Shown here: positions 12,901 to 23,864 of the stretch, piece after piece
Layout of the letters: each line of letters opens with the position of its first letter
How positions within the stretch are numbered: the first letter of the stretch is position 1
From: Diorhabda sublineata
Lineage: Eukaryota; Arthropoda; Insecta; Coleoptera; Chrysomelidae
Length of the DNA: 64,000 nt
Assembly (NCBI RefSeq): GCF_026230105.1
Contig: NC_079480.1
Location: 26,020,488-26,084,487 of the forward strand
Reading direction: 5' to 3'
Position numbers and translations under genes: made by a program
The notes under the pieces: model-generated
Told to the model about the DNA's origin: nothing
Databases searched by the model: none
What the model saw: only the letters and a program-made list of their open reading frames with translations

Positions 12901-13660
12901 TGATGTAAACCAGAAGATATCAAATATTTTTTCCTCGTAAACCAATTACCACATCTTCGAAAAATCAGATCTAACTATGCAAATTCAAGTACAATCCTGT
13001 TGTAGAGTTTCCTGTGGAACCCTGGGAGTGTACCACTTTCGAAATCACTGATCTAAGCTCATAAATATAAATAATTTTGTCAAAACGTTCCCTTTTAAAA
13101 TTTTTTTTCTGGGATTATATAAGGTACATGGTGTCAAATATATAAAATGGATGTAGATGTAGACAGAAACAAATACTTTTAGCACGAATCAAAATCGTCG
13201 TGATAAGAAGCAGCTTATAGATCTACTTTCCCCGTCACTTCTTTGATCGTTTAAAGGACCTCTTGATGACCCTATGAGTCACTTGAAACACTTGGAACAT
13301 CTGCCAAAACTCTTCGCAGTAACCTGTCAAGAGTTGCTTTTCCCTAAGCCTGTGAATCACTGTGCAAGCTTGTCCACTTTACTCTCGTATTCACACCTCT
13401 CAAATAATTTTCTACTACGTCACAAAAGGGTACGACGTGACTAAAAACATGTACATTATAGGACAAGTTAACAATTGTTTAAATCAGTTCTATTGTGTGG
13501 GATGATGAACTAAGACTTCTTATGTATAAAAAGGAAGTTACTATTGGAGTATACCACACATAATACGCTTAGGAAACATTTTTTTCTGGAATTCGGATGC
13601 TTCTCTCTTTCTATCTCACTACACTATCATATACAAAGAAGTACTGCACTGAAAACAAAA
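9910..13660. other. Long non-coding stretch without recognised genes
   Basis: This 3.7-kb region has several short open frames, for example at 10240-10431, 10678-10899 and 12542-12820. None shows a motif, Cys pattern or splice arrangement that I recognise. The 10240-10431 frame is less AT-rich than its surroundings, so it could be a host exon or an unknown repeat, but I cannot support either. Confidence 0.35.
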
Positions 13661-13679
13661 GAATAATATCATGGAAAGA

Positions 13680-14345
13680 GAGTAAGACACTGTGCGCGAA
13701 GCTTCACAACAATCATTTGCGATCATAACATTTCGGGCAACAGAATTCAAACTTGGTCGCACCAGCTTGAATGAGAGAACACGCGATATCATCGAAAGAG
13801 TTCACCAAATGGTACTGGACGATTGTCAGATTGAGATAAGAGAGATAGAAGAGGCTATAGGTATAACAAATTAACGCATCTGTTATATCCGATTGAAGAA
13901 GTATTCATGCCTGAGATATCCGCGCATTTGTGACCGCTTTTGCTCTCTTTGGACCAATAAAGCATTAGAATAAATATTTCCCAGACGTTACTGACGCAGT
14001 TTCAGTAAAATAAATTGTATTTCTTGCTTTTTGCGCCGATTTCTAACATAGTCCTGGGATTGTGTTCGTCATCTCTCTTATAAAAGGTGATAATAACAGA
14101 AGAGTGCATGAATGTTGTTATAAAGAAGGGAGAAATTACGAGAAGCGACCGCATTTAGAAAAAAGAAAAAACTTTTCCATCAGGACAACGCACTTGTGCA
14201 GACGCCATGGCCGAATTGATTTATCATCCATCCACTCACCAGATCTGACCGACAACGACTTTTTCTTGTTTCCTAACCACAAAGCCCAAATTTTCATCAG
14301 ATTAAGATGGTCGAAAATCGCATTAAGTATGCCTAGTTTGAAGAG
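13680..14345 (+). pseudogene. Decayed mariner transposase (copy 3)
   Basis: Plus-strand translation begins with EFKLGRTSLNERTRDIIERV and IEIREIEEAIGI, equivalent to the linker and second helix-turn-helix of mariner transposases. After a gap and frame changes it continues KRPHLEKRKNFS and then SPDLTDNDFFLFPNHKAQ, the signature around the third catalytic Asp (usually SPDLAPxDxxLF). The first catalytic Asp segment is lost or unrecognisable. Frameshifts and stops make it non-functional. It belongs to a different lineage from the copies at 3.7 kb and 9 kb, judging from the residues around the motifs. No terminal repeats were identified. Confidence 0.7.
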
Positions 14346-14359
14346 AAGATGGTAATTAT

Positions 14360-15740
14360 TAGTTGGAAGGGCTACAAGGCTGAAGCACCTCTAGGAAAAA
14401 TGTAGTAAACTTAAAAGAAGACTATTTCGAGGAAGAAATGTTTCTTTGTTAGGTTAGGCAACCATATAAATTTCGATTCCAAGAGCAGTACTAATTAACA
14501 AAAAAATTTATAGCTCATGCGTCATTGAAGTTACCCATATCCCGCAAAGTTACTGCTTTTTCTACTTTGAGAATAATCTCATGATAAAATAATACATTTT
14601 CTTAATTGAATTTCTATATTCAATTCTCACATTCAAATTATAATTTTGAAATAAGTCTATTGCTGGTTTGTCACACTTTAAATTCGTATTCGGTTAAAGC
14701 TTCTTAAATTCAACAATAAAAACTCAAAATATAAAGTATCACTACTCATACATGACATTGACTGATGAGTTTGATGATATTGTAGATGCTATATGTTTCT
14801 TTTATGGCAACATATGTGACCATTGAGGTTAAATGTTCGAAATACAGTGAACAACATCTAATCGTGAGGAATTCGAAGCAATAAAAGCAACCTTACGTTT
14901 AGTGTCTAGAGAGTCAGATTGAAGATAGCAATAACAACAAGAGGAATTGAAATTTTTAGAGCAACATAAAAATATACGGTGATATTACCCCTACGACCAA
15001 CAGTTTATGACAGTTTTGAAAAATTTATGAAATCGAACACACGTGAAGTAAATGTATATTTCTTGGATATTTATTACAGTCAGATAGAAAATTAAAAAAT
15101 GCGATGCCGTTATTTTATTTACTAGATGGTGCTTGAGTACATGTTTACCGAGTGACTCAATGGAAATTTGCAACCTTGAAGACATTTGTTCGACTTCTGA
15201 AAAAATTACAAAACTGATATATTTTATTTATAGATTTTTCATATAAAGGTTGGAAAATTTTTATCTTTTCAACTTTTTTGTCAAAGCTTAATGAATTTTC
15301 TCGATACTAGATCACTTTTCGTAGAAAATAAGTTTACAAAAACACAAATAAAAATAGGAGATATCAAAATATGACTTTGTAATTTCAATTTCTCGGCAGG
15401 AGACTATCATTGGAAAGTGGTCTTCGGCCTATTGGACAAAGTAAAATTTAAAACTATTTGGAACTATTTTTTGTGAAAATTTTCAGTCTACGAAGATAAG
15501 GGATTAAAACACAAGACTGTCATCAGCAACAAGAAGTTAAAATAATGGTTACAAAAAGAGCAGTGGAAAAAATGAAGCATTAATTTTGAACAGAAGTTGC
15601 TTTCCTCAATCAATACTACAACTTTATGTTATCGATGTAATAAATATTTTGAATGCCACTCAATTAACAGCAGAATGCAGCAATTCGTTTATAAATGTGA
15701 GCGTTTCAACTAAATAATCAATTTTTCTACACTCATTCCG
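14360..15740. other. AT-rich non-coding DNA
   Basis: No gene was recognised. The stretch starting near 14449 (TTAGGTTAGGCAACC) resembles the terminal repeat of mellifera-type mariners, but no partner end was found. Confidence 0.35.
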
Positions 15741-15749
15741 TTTCAAGAA

Positions 15750-15941
15750 TTATTTTAATTGAATGTATGTTGATATTTCATTGTCTGTTGATGCATTTGA
15801 ATATTTTAATTCATATTCATGATCTTTTAATCTATTTACCAAACACTGAGATGTTTGTCCTATATAAACAGCTATACAGATCCAGATGACAAAGAAATTC
15901 AGATGAAAGTGATTAGAGCTGAATATTTTATGATTATCCAA
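15750..15941 (-). pseudogene. GIY-YIG endonuclease fragment, probable Penelope-like element
   Basis: The minus-strand frame has CIAVYIGQTSQ followed by LVNRLKDHEYELK. The VYIGQT core and the downstream R...K.H are the N-terminal signature of GIY-YIG endonuclease domains as found at the C-terminus of Penelope-like retroelements. The sequence differs clearly from the two closely related copies at 36.5 kb and 42.3 kb, so it represents another lineage. No reverse transcriptase sequence is adjacent. It is too short and isolated to be a functional gene. Confidence 0.55.
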
Positions 15942-16229
15942 AGTTCTCCTTGATCAATAACTCCATAATAATAATGAAATTACTGAATTTAAAAACAATT
16001 CATTATACACAAGCTTGAGATGTACTGAACCATCAGCACTAAGAACAACCCATAGAATTGTTCATAAATGGGGTTCTCAAGAGAGCAACTTAAGGATCAC
16101 GTATAAATAACTATCCTACCCGAAATTTATATTTCAAGGAAAGAAAAAAAAATAAACATTCCTACAACAGAAGTAGAGCATGTGGAATCTAGTAGTTTGA
16201 GCCGAGCGTCGCAGTACACTTGATGCAAA

Positions 16230-16590
16230 AAAATAAATACTCATCTGGAACTGATAGACTTACATTAAAAATGTTTTCGAGTCTGCCCCGATTGCACATT
16301 AAATCACCTCACCACTTGGGTTTTTGAGGAACAAATGCACGAATGATGTTATATTCTCCCTCCTAAATAATGTCTACTCTAGCCTAAACAGTCATCACTC
16401 CACTGCAACAATTTTTTGTGATTTTTCTAAGGCTTTATTAACAATTATTTACATAGATAGTCAGGCAAACCTGAAACCAATGGCATCAAATACACCAAAA
16501 TTAAAAATGACATTGAACTGTCACGAGTCATTTTCCTAGAATCGTAACACCAAATAATCCTGTTGGATACTTGGACATTATTACCTGAAA
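16230..16590 (+). pseudogene. LINE reverse transcriptase fragment
   Basis: The plus-strand translation contains NNVYSSLNSHHSTATIFCDF followed by SKAL, the palm-domain motif A region of jockey-type LINE reverse transcriptases (usually ..FxDxSKAFD). The Phe-Asp of SKAFD has decayed to LL. Upstream residues SSGTDRLTLKMF in another frame fit the preceding RT region. Downstream, KYTKIKNDIELSRVIFLES resembles a later part of the same protein, so there is an internal deletion. It is not functional. Confidence 0.6.
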
Positions 16591-16599
16591 GAAAATGCT

Positions 16600-18079
16600 A
16601 AAAATTTGAACGAGTTATGATGTTACTACTGATATAATTGTTGAAATATGCTATTGACCAAGAATGCTTGAAGAGAAAACAAAAAGGGTGAAAAGAGTCA
16701 CGAAACTCACTCCAGAAGACCATTGGAGTGTTTAGTAGATATTGTACTGTACTACTTCACTAATGTTAAGGAGAGGACGAGACGATCGACGGAAAACGAC
16801 GTCAAATACTAATAAAGTACATTGTATCGATGAAATACTGTAAGTTGAATATTACAAATTGTGGAAAATAAAGGATATACATTGAGTAGGTGTTCGAGTG
16901 ATCCACAACGAATCTCGATCGAGGTGGCCCATACCAATCTATCCTAACCTATTACTTTGATCGAGTTTATTGACTATGTCATCATACTGTCTAAGCTGAG
17001 GAAAAGCTATTTCCCTGTCTTTTATTTCTAATAAACGTATGGTGAATTCATCATCATCATCATCTTTTTCAAAACTAATCCATTTCGTTGAATAAATTCT
17101 TATTGTGTTATAGGAACTAGCTGGAATTTCAGGATCAAATGTTTCGTTTGGAAAACTTTTATAATATGGATTTTATCATAATATTATATTTTCTAACCGA
17201 TTTTGGTTAGTGTTCATTATTTCATGCGACGCTCCCAAGAAAACACTAAATTAATTTCCGACATATATCTTGTGATTAATTAGAGAGTAACAAATTAACG
17301 TTTAATTGTAAGTGTCTCTAGATTAACCAGCTCTTGTTCCTGACAGTCTCTAATCTGCCCTCTAGAGAAATTGTAAATCGTTGGTTAAATCGAAATGGCG
17401 ATCGTTGAGTTCAAAAATCTCTAATCAAATAGATGGATTTTCTCATTTAAATTTTTTTATACCTATATTGTGAGATTTGAAGAATGGTTTGAAAAACCAT
17501 GACAATATGAAAAATAAATAACTGTGAGAGAGACATATATTTCATCATAAGTATACGGTAGTTGTTGTAGCATATACATGGAAATAATGAAACCATGATA
17601 GAAAAAGAATGAGTTGAGCAAAATATGGCATAATATTTTGGATAAAAAGTTTTACACAAAGAAGTTATCTGCAAGACTAGTACTTCGAAATCTAGCTCGC
17701 AATGAAATTTGTAGTCTACAATCAGTAATTCTGCACTTGCTTTTATTTTGTTTATTATTACAATAAAAATTCCAGGACAAGAAATTTGATAAATTGGTAT
17801 CTTTTTAACGTATGTATACTTTTTGACAAACTTTCCTTAGTGTTTGAAGTTTTCACTTTTGAGAAAGTTCAGTATGCGGTGGTATAACTACGAAAGCTCT
17901 GCATTTTCTTTTTTACGCATATTCAGGTATAGATCTCTAGAGTTCCGTGGTCTCTCAAACTTTGAAGGAATGTTGATAGAAATTTCGTCCTCTACGTAGC
18001 AGAATCTTGAACCTTGAACCTTGTTAATATCCGTAAATATGTTGTACTCTAAATCCAGTGGATATATTTTGGTTATAGG
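16600..18079. other. Non-coding stretch
   Basis: No gene was recognised. A short (TCA)n run lies near 17048-17062. The open frame at 17447-17674 on the minus strand has no family feature. Confidence 0.4.
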
Positions 18080-18870
18080 TTGCCAAGAGTATCATCGCCT
18101 CCTCAATTTCTCCTTTTCCATTGTTTTCATTATTGTCCTCCAGATGATTCCACATAAGGGTTATGGTCCTAAATAGGGTTTATCCACCTCTACTCCAGCA
18201 AGTTTGTCTGCTATCTTCTGTCTCTCCATTTCAGTGCATCCTGGACCCCATTGGAGAGCGTCTTCATTATTTTGCTTAGCTCATTTAACTTATCCATGCG
18301 TTTCCAAACCAGTTCTTATGATTTTGCAGTTAAGAACTTTATTAGTATTAGTTAGTTCTGAACCATTATACACCTATTTCAGTTCTGACTGCTATCTATG
18401 TACAAATAGTATTTCTATTTCTTTCTAATACAATGTTTAAATCCTATTTACTTCCATAATTCAGTTTTGAAGTGTAGTTTTTTTCCAGAACACTTTTTGA
18501 GGGAAGTTTCAACGTATCCCTCATAACTATGAATATTCTGAGTGAGGTTTGTCTCCCAGGATTCAGAATCACTTTTATTGAAGCTTTTAGATATGTTTTC
18601 ATAGCCCCAAGGGTACCAAAATTAAATATTACGTGACTTTACTGGTTATCACCTCTTCAAACGAGTTTACTATCCTGATAAGTCCCATATATTTTCCATC
18701 TGTTTTTCACTCAGTAGCTCTTCCGTTTATCTTGATGGATTTAAGGTGATTAGATAGCTCTTGTTTGGGTTGACATCCAGTCCAGCCAAATGACACCACC
18801 TTATTGTATAGTCAAGTTTTATTCGAACTATGTCGCAAAGTGTATTCTCAAAACCTCCGTTTGCGTAAAT
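18080..18870 (-). pseudogene. R1-like LINE ORF2 fragment: RT tail plus RNase H
   Basis: On the minus strand, near 18790, the translation reads WCHLAGLDVNPNKS, the RT-distal segment that in R1-type LINEs precedes a Thr/Arg-rich strand. Further down, near 18250, WGPGCTEMERQKIADKLAG corresponds to the RNase H C-terminal motif (WVPGHxGxxGNExADxLA) with His and Gly replaced. VDKPYLGP and the CGI/W remnant that follow complete the pattern. Stops and frame shifts occur throughout. A related RNase H piece lies about 2.5 kb to the right at 20.4-21.0 kb, so this lineage has at least two copies here. Confidence 0.6.
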
Positions 18871-18879
18871 GGTTAGTTT

Positions 18880-19740
18880 ATTCATGAAAGGTTATGTCAG
18901 TTAGTCTTCATAAGAGTTAATCTACCTAAGAGAAGCTGATGCGTATCTCTTATCGACATTTTCTATTGAAACTGATAGAAATTATATTCTACTCTAGTTG
19001 GACTGTAGTTGTTGCATCTATTTGGAGATTATCCTCTATTTGTCATATAATTCACTTCTAAAACTTTTATTTGAATTTTTGTAACAAACACAACAGATTT
19101 ACATCCTTGGTACTAAAAGTCATGTTATAATCCTCATCAAATAATCTATCATCACTACAATATGAATTTATCATATTACGAAGAAATTTGTGTTTTATTT
19201 TGAGAGATCAGTAACATCCTGTATGATCAAAACTACCATATAATATCCTTTCGAAAAATGAATCATCATTGTCGCAACAGAGTTATATCAAATCGCGTAA
19301 AGAGCAACTTTATTGGGATATCTCTCATCGCCATGGGAAATTTTCAAATGGAGTCCTCGTACAGAGCAATGCCCTGTTACTTTATCGAGATATTTATTTT
19401 GTACCATACTGCGGTCTAATGTAATTGAGCAAAAGAATTCTTACAATATTTATAGCAAAAGTATATAAGTAAAGATAGTTTTCTTTCACATGGAAACTAC
19501 TTTCATCTCACTAAGTGGTTATGTTTAATGAACAGTATATCTTGATCGTATTGTATTTATGAAGCGGGACACATTTTTTGGAATAGGGAAAGAAATACAA
19601 CTGAAAGTTTACCCTTAAAACACCACAGACTACCACAGGCGCTCGGTAATTTTTCTGAAATAAATTAAGAAAAAAAAGCTTATATGAACGCATATATTAT
19701 ACAGATATATCAAAAACGAAACAACTCTTGGAAACAACAA
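18880..19740. other. Non-coding stretch
   Basis: No gene or repeat was recognised in this interval. Confidence 0.4.
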
Positions 19741-19742
19741 AA

Positions 19743-20000
19743 ATGAAAAGTCTCAGGCGGATTTCGGGAAAAACACTGTTAGATCGAGAAAGAACCATAA
19801 AATGTGGCTTATATAACGTATCACAGCTTAAAAAATAACATATGACAGATGATAGACTGTTAAAAATAAAAAAGATAAATCTCCAATTGAAACATTGGAG
19901 TATAGGTCGGCCACGAAAGAGGAGAAGTGAAAATAAGGAGAGTTATCGAGAAGGAAGCACCTATTATGGAAGAAAGAAGAAGAGGAAGACATATTTTGGT
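19743..20000 (+). pseudogene. RTE/craniad-like LINE ORF2 C-terminal tail
   Basis: The plus strand reads KSLRRISGKTLLDREKTIKC, then MTDDRLLKI, and IGRPRKRRSENKESY. The order GKT.xDR, DxRL, and GRPRKRW-like is the typical C-terminal tail after the reverse transcriptase of RTE-type and related LINEs in insects. One stop falls between the first and second blocks. The fragment lacks the RT domain and is dead. Confidence 0.5.
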
Positions 20001-20399
20001 CATTATTTATAGAAAATAATCATTATATTATAATTTTGTTTCAATTATTGTAATTGTTTACGTGGAAGCTTGTTAAAAATATTTTTAACTCAGTGATGTG
20101 GTAATTTCAATTTTAAAATGTATTTTGAAGTTCAATGTCATTCCAAACTCGCCTATTTTATCATGAAAATTGGGACATTTATACGATATGTACGATATTT
20201 GTGTTGAAAGTGATTTCATTTTATTTATGTTTTAGTTACAATAAAACATCACTTTCAACATTCATAACATGAATAACAATTTTCGTCAAAGTTTGACGTG
20301 AAACTATGAAATTGCATAATTAAAAAAATACACAGAACTGAATTATTTTAATGACAAAAAAAATAAGATAGAAGAAAATATAGTAAAAAATGAATGTGT

Positions 20400-20990
20400 T
20401 TCTCGTTTTTTTGGTAGGAGTGCTTCTTCTAACAGAGTTATCTCTTTCAAAAAGAATAGTCTTCATCTGGAATTTGTTTTATGGATAGCTTTAGATAACG
20501 GCCAAAAGATGCATACCATTATAAGATCTTGTGAGCAATGTATGAGTCAACAGATGCTATATCCAAGATCTTCAAGGATAAAGCTAGACGCCATCGACGG
20601 ACTCTTAGGTTCTCTGTATTGTTATCCAGATGATTCAACGAATGGATTTGGGTTCTACATAGGGTTTATCCAACCCTACTTCAGTAAGTTTGTCTGCTAT
20701 CTTCAGTCTCTCCGTTTCAGTGCATCCTGGAATTCATTCTTTTACTCAGCTCATTTAACTAACTCATCCGTTTATTTCCCAATCAGAACTAATGAGTTTG
20801 CAGCTGAGAAATTTGGTTGTATTAACAAAGCTTTTAAAATATTTGGATCTGAACCTTTTTACTCATACTTTGTCTGCTCTTTGTGTACTAATGGATGGTA
20901 TTTCTAATACCCAAGCGCTTCTTCTAAAAGGATCATTTCTTAAGAAAGGATAGTTTTCGTCCAGTCCAAAGAATTTGTTTTATGTTCTCA
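20400..20990 (-). pseudogene. R1-like LINE RNase H fragment, internally repeated
   Basis: On the minus strand 20740-20600 translates as PGCTETERLKIADKLTEVGL, the same RNase H tail seen at 18.25 kb (about 80% similar nucleotides over ~150 bp by eye). 20410-20480 and 20915-20985 are related to each other as direct repeats, so the piece is flanked by duplicated LINE sequence. A plus-strand open frame of 132 codons here is the antisense shadow of the LINE. Confidence 0.55.
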
Positions 20991-20999
20991 ATAGGATGC

Positions 21000-23580
21000 G
21001 TAATTGTTCTCCAAATAGGAAGCTTTCTCTACTTTTATTTTCCCTGTAAACTTGTAAACAATTTATGACTTAACAGCTGCCATATATAAGAAGTGAACGC
21101 TGCATTTTCCATCCAAACTGTCAACTCTTCCTTTTGTGATGTTATAACATTCTATATTTCCTACCTTACAAAGTTCTAGGGTCATTTGACACATCGGCCG
21201 CAAAAAGCAACTAATATCTTTTCCAAATAAGTATTCGTTTCAATATTTTACGCACCTGCATTCAAATTTTCCAAGTTAGCTGCTATTGCATATTATTTTT
21301 GCGCTCGTTTCTTGTTTCATCATTATTAAATCTTAAACAATTGAGAATAATGGCGAATCAATTAGCCTCAATTACCGATAAAAAGTTCTCTCTACCAAAT
21401 CCGTCTGTAATCAAGATAGACCGTACATCCATATGGTTGGATTCAATAACTGATGCTAGAATCAATAATTTAAGACACGCTCCAAGCTCTATTATGTCTA
21501 AGATGCAATGATCAGATTTATATTGAAAATTTCAATATTTTTTATCTTATTTTTGCAACAGGAGCATTGAAAAAACGATTCGATACCTCTCCAGAATTTG
21601 ATTGTGGATTCCATTTGTATTTTCATCAAGGCACATCATTTTGTAAGATACTAGTATTTCAAGGTACACAATGCCTATTTTCCCATTCAAATTTATCCTC
21701 ACCATAAGAACAGTTGTTGGTTTCTGCTTATTATTTAGGTAGTATCCCAATACCTTTCTCTTTCGTTTTCGTTTTATTCGATATTAGATTCATTATCATG
21801 ACTCGATAGAATGAACTCATCATCTTAGTAAAAAATTGTTAATCCTCTTCTTAGTATTCTATTCTAACAAAGCTTCCTCGAAATTACTATCAACTAAAAA
21901 GGAACCAGGAATACCTTCATCATTTATTCTAAATTACTAAACAACAATACAAAATAAGTTAATCAAAATTTAAAAATTATAATGTAAATATAGTTTTCTG
22001 GTATTTTTACCGATTGAGAATGTCAGACAACAATAAGAAGGCTGAATGATTTTAAATGACCCTTACACTAGATTGCCTGGAAGATACACAGAGCTGTAGG
22101 TGAAAGCCATCACTGAAACCTAGAAAAAATCGAACACCCACCAGTAAAATTTGCTTGTTTTCTTCGGTTAAGGGTTAAAATAATAAATGCGGGTGTTTGT
22201 AGTAAAATGAGGAAGATTCCTTCAAAAATCCTATTCTACAGTCTGTATTATCTCCTGTTAGGTATTACGGAAAAGTCAATTTTCATAGAGAGAGACACTA
22301 GTATGAATCGCACTTTACCAATATCTAATAGACCCCGTCTCAAATCTAATTTTATAACTACTGTTAGAGCTATATCAAACTTTTTGAGTGAGATTTTCCA
22401 AGTTCATACTCTGCTAGTTTGACTGGACTGTACTACACAACTTTATACCAAGTTTCCTGGTTAACTTAGACCGCTTGATAACGGTTCGGATTAAATTGAA
22501 TTTCCAGCAATATATGACGTACAAAGTTATTAGAAATGAAATTACGTCGTAGTTTCAAATATCATACAAGTGAAAAAGGATGTTCATTTGATTCTAACAT
22601 GTTGTTTTTATTGGAATCAAACTACAAAACATACAATTAAATTATCAACTTTTTCTTCATATTGCTAGAGAGTTCTATAATCATTTTGATATAATTATCT
22701 AGTATCTCGATATATCCTTGATTGTTTTCTGTCGAGAATTTGTTGAGTACAGGTGTTGGTTACTATCTTAGTTCAAATAAAAAACAGTATAGTATATTCC
22801 AATTAACATTTTGAGATCGATAAAACCAATTATCTGACTCCATGCAATTATGAAATTCTATTCTATTCGTAGTGGGATAAGTTATGACATGAAAACGTTT
22901 TGAAAACATTTTGATACTATTTTGAAGGACGTCATTAGTCAGTTAGTCACAATAATCACACATCATTATTGAAGTTAAACTCACAGTTTACTAGACTTAT
23001 TCACTGCATCTTGTAATATTAACAAATATACAACTAAAAGCACAGTTCATCCTCACCATATTTTCCATTACAGAAAAAAGCACACAATCTGTTCTATATC
23101 CAGAAATAACCCAAGGATTCGGATCTGATGAGTCACTGTCAGTCATATCTCTTTCCTTAGTCTTCTCTCTTATTCTTTTCTCGACTTTTTCTTTAATATT
23201 TTTCAACGTATTCTATTTTCATTTCTCAAATTTGAGAGGTTCATCTTCAATATCAAAAGTGATCATTATTTTCTTCATTCTTTGAAATTGAAAGTTTCCT
23301 CGAGCAAAATTGATCTTCTAAGTGTTCTCAGTTTCCCTGGACTGGTTTGTATGAGTGGAAATCTCTTATCATGGGCTTGTAACTTTCTAAAGATACATTG
23401 GGGTTTACCAGAACAGAACTTATTTGTAGAAACAACCTCGTATCAACTCTTGGTAGATATACACTTTCACTTTAACATTGATGCATGAATTTGACAGTTC
23501 ATTTTGTTCAATTTTGTCTTGTATATTGACTTTGAACGTTCTGTTTCGTCAATAATAAGATAGTTTGAAAACAAATTTTT
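21000..23580. other. Non-coding stretch downstream of CAP gene 1
   Basis: No gene was recognised. Open frames at 21299-21511 and 22207-22422 lack recognisable motifs. Confidence 0.4.
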
Positions 23581-23585
23581 AGAGA

Positions 23586-23595
23586 TTTATTTATT
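23586..23595 (-). terminator. Candidate poly(A) signal of CAP gene 1
   Basis: On the minus strand two overlapping AATAAA hexamers lie 47-56 bases past the stop codon of CAP gene 1, a normal spacing for a cleavage and polyadenylation signal. Confidence 0.55.
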
Positions 23596-23641
23596 TGGTC
23601 ATCAGTTACAAAATATCTAGCATTAATTACATCCTGTGCTA

Positions 23642-23864
23642 TCAGCATAATCCCGACCAATCATTATGACCACTATCGGTGGAGCATTCCGATCTCGTGT
23701 TTCCAATTTTGTAAACACTGCCATTTAGAACATTTCCCATTGGTCCATAATTGCAAGCTAAATAGAAATTATATATATTATCTTCTTCATTCATTGTTAA
23801 TCCACAACCGACTTGCTTCGTTTCAGACCAAACTAGTTGTGTATAATGAGCAATAGATTCCGTT
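23642..23864 (-). CDS. CAP gene 1 exon 5 (CAP1 and CAP2 motifs)
   Basis: This exon encodes IAHYTQLVWSETKQVGCG, then YLACNYGPMGNV (full match to the CAP2 signature) and ends WSGLC-stop. An upstream Met in the same frame at 23905 lies in the intron; the acceptor GTTCGCAG at 23865 and above restores the frame from exon 4. Confidence 0.92.

Noticed and set aside
20391..20490. Signal-peptide-like frame starting MNVFLVFLVGVLLL on the plus strand
   Set aside because: The same segment recurs at 20915-20985 as part of a LINE fragment read on the other strand, and the frame stops after about 32 codons.
20509..20907. 132-codon plus-strand open frame
   Set aside because: It is the antisense of a LINE RNase H fragment that is recognisable on the minus strand.
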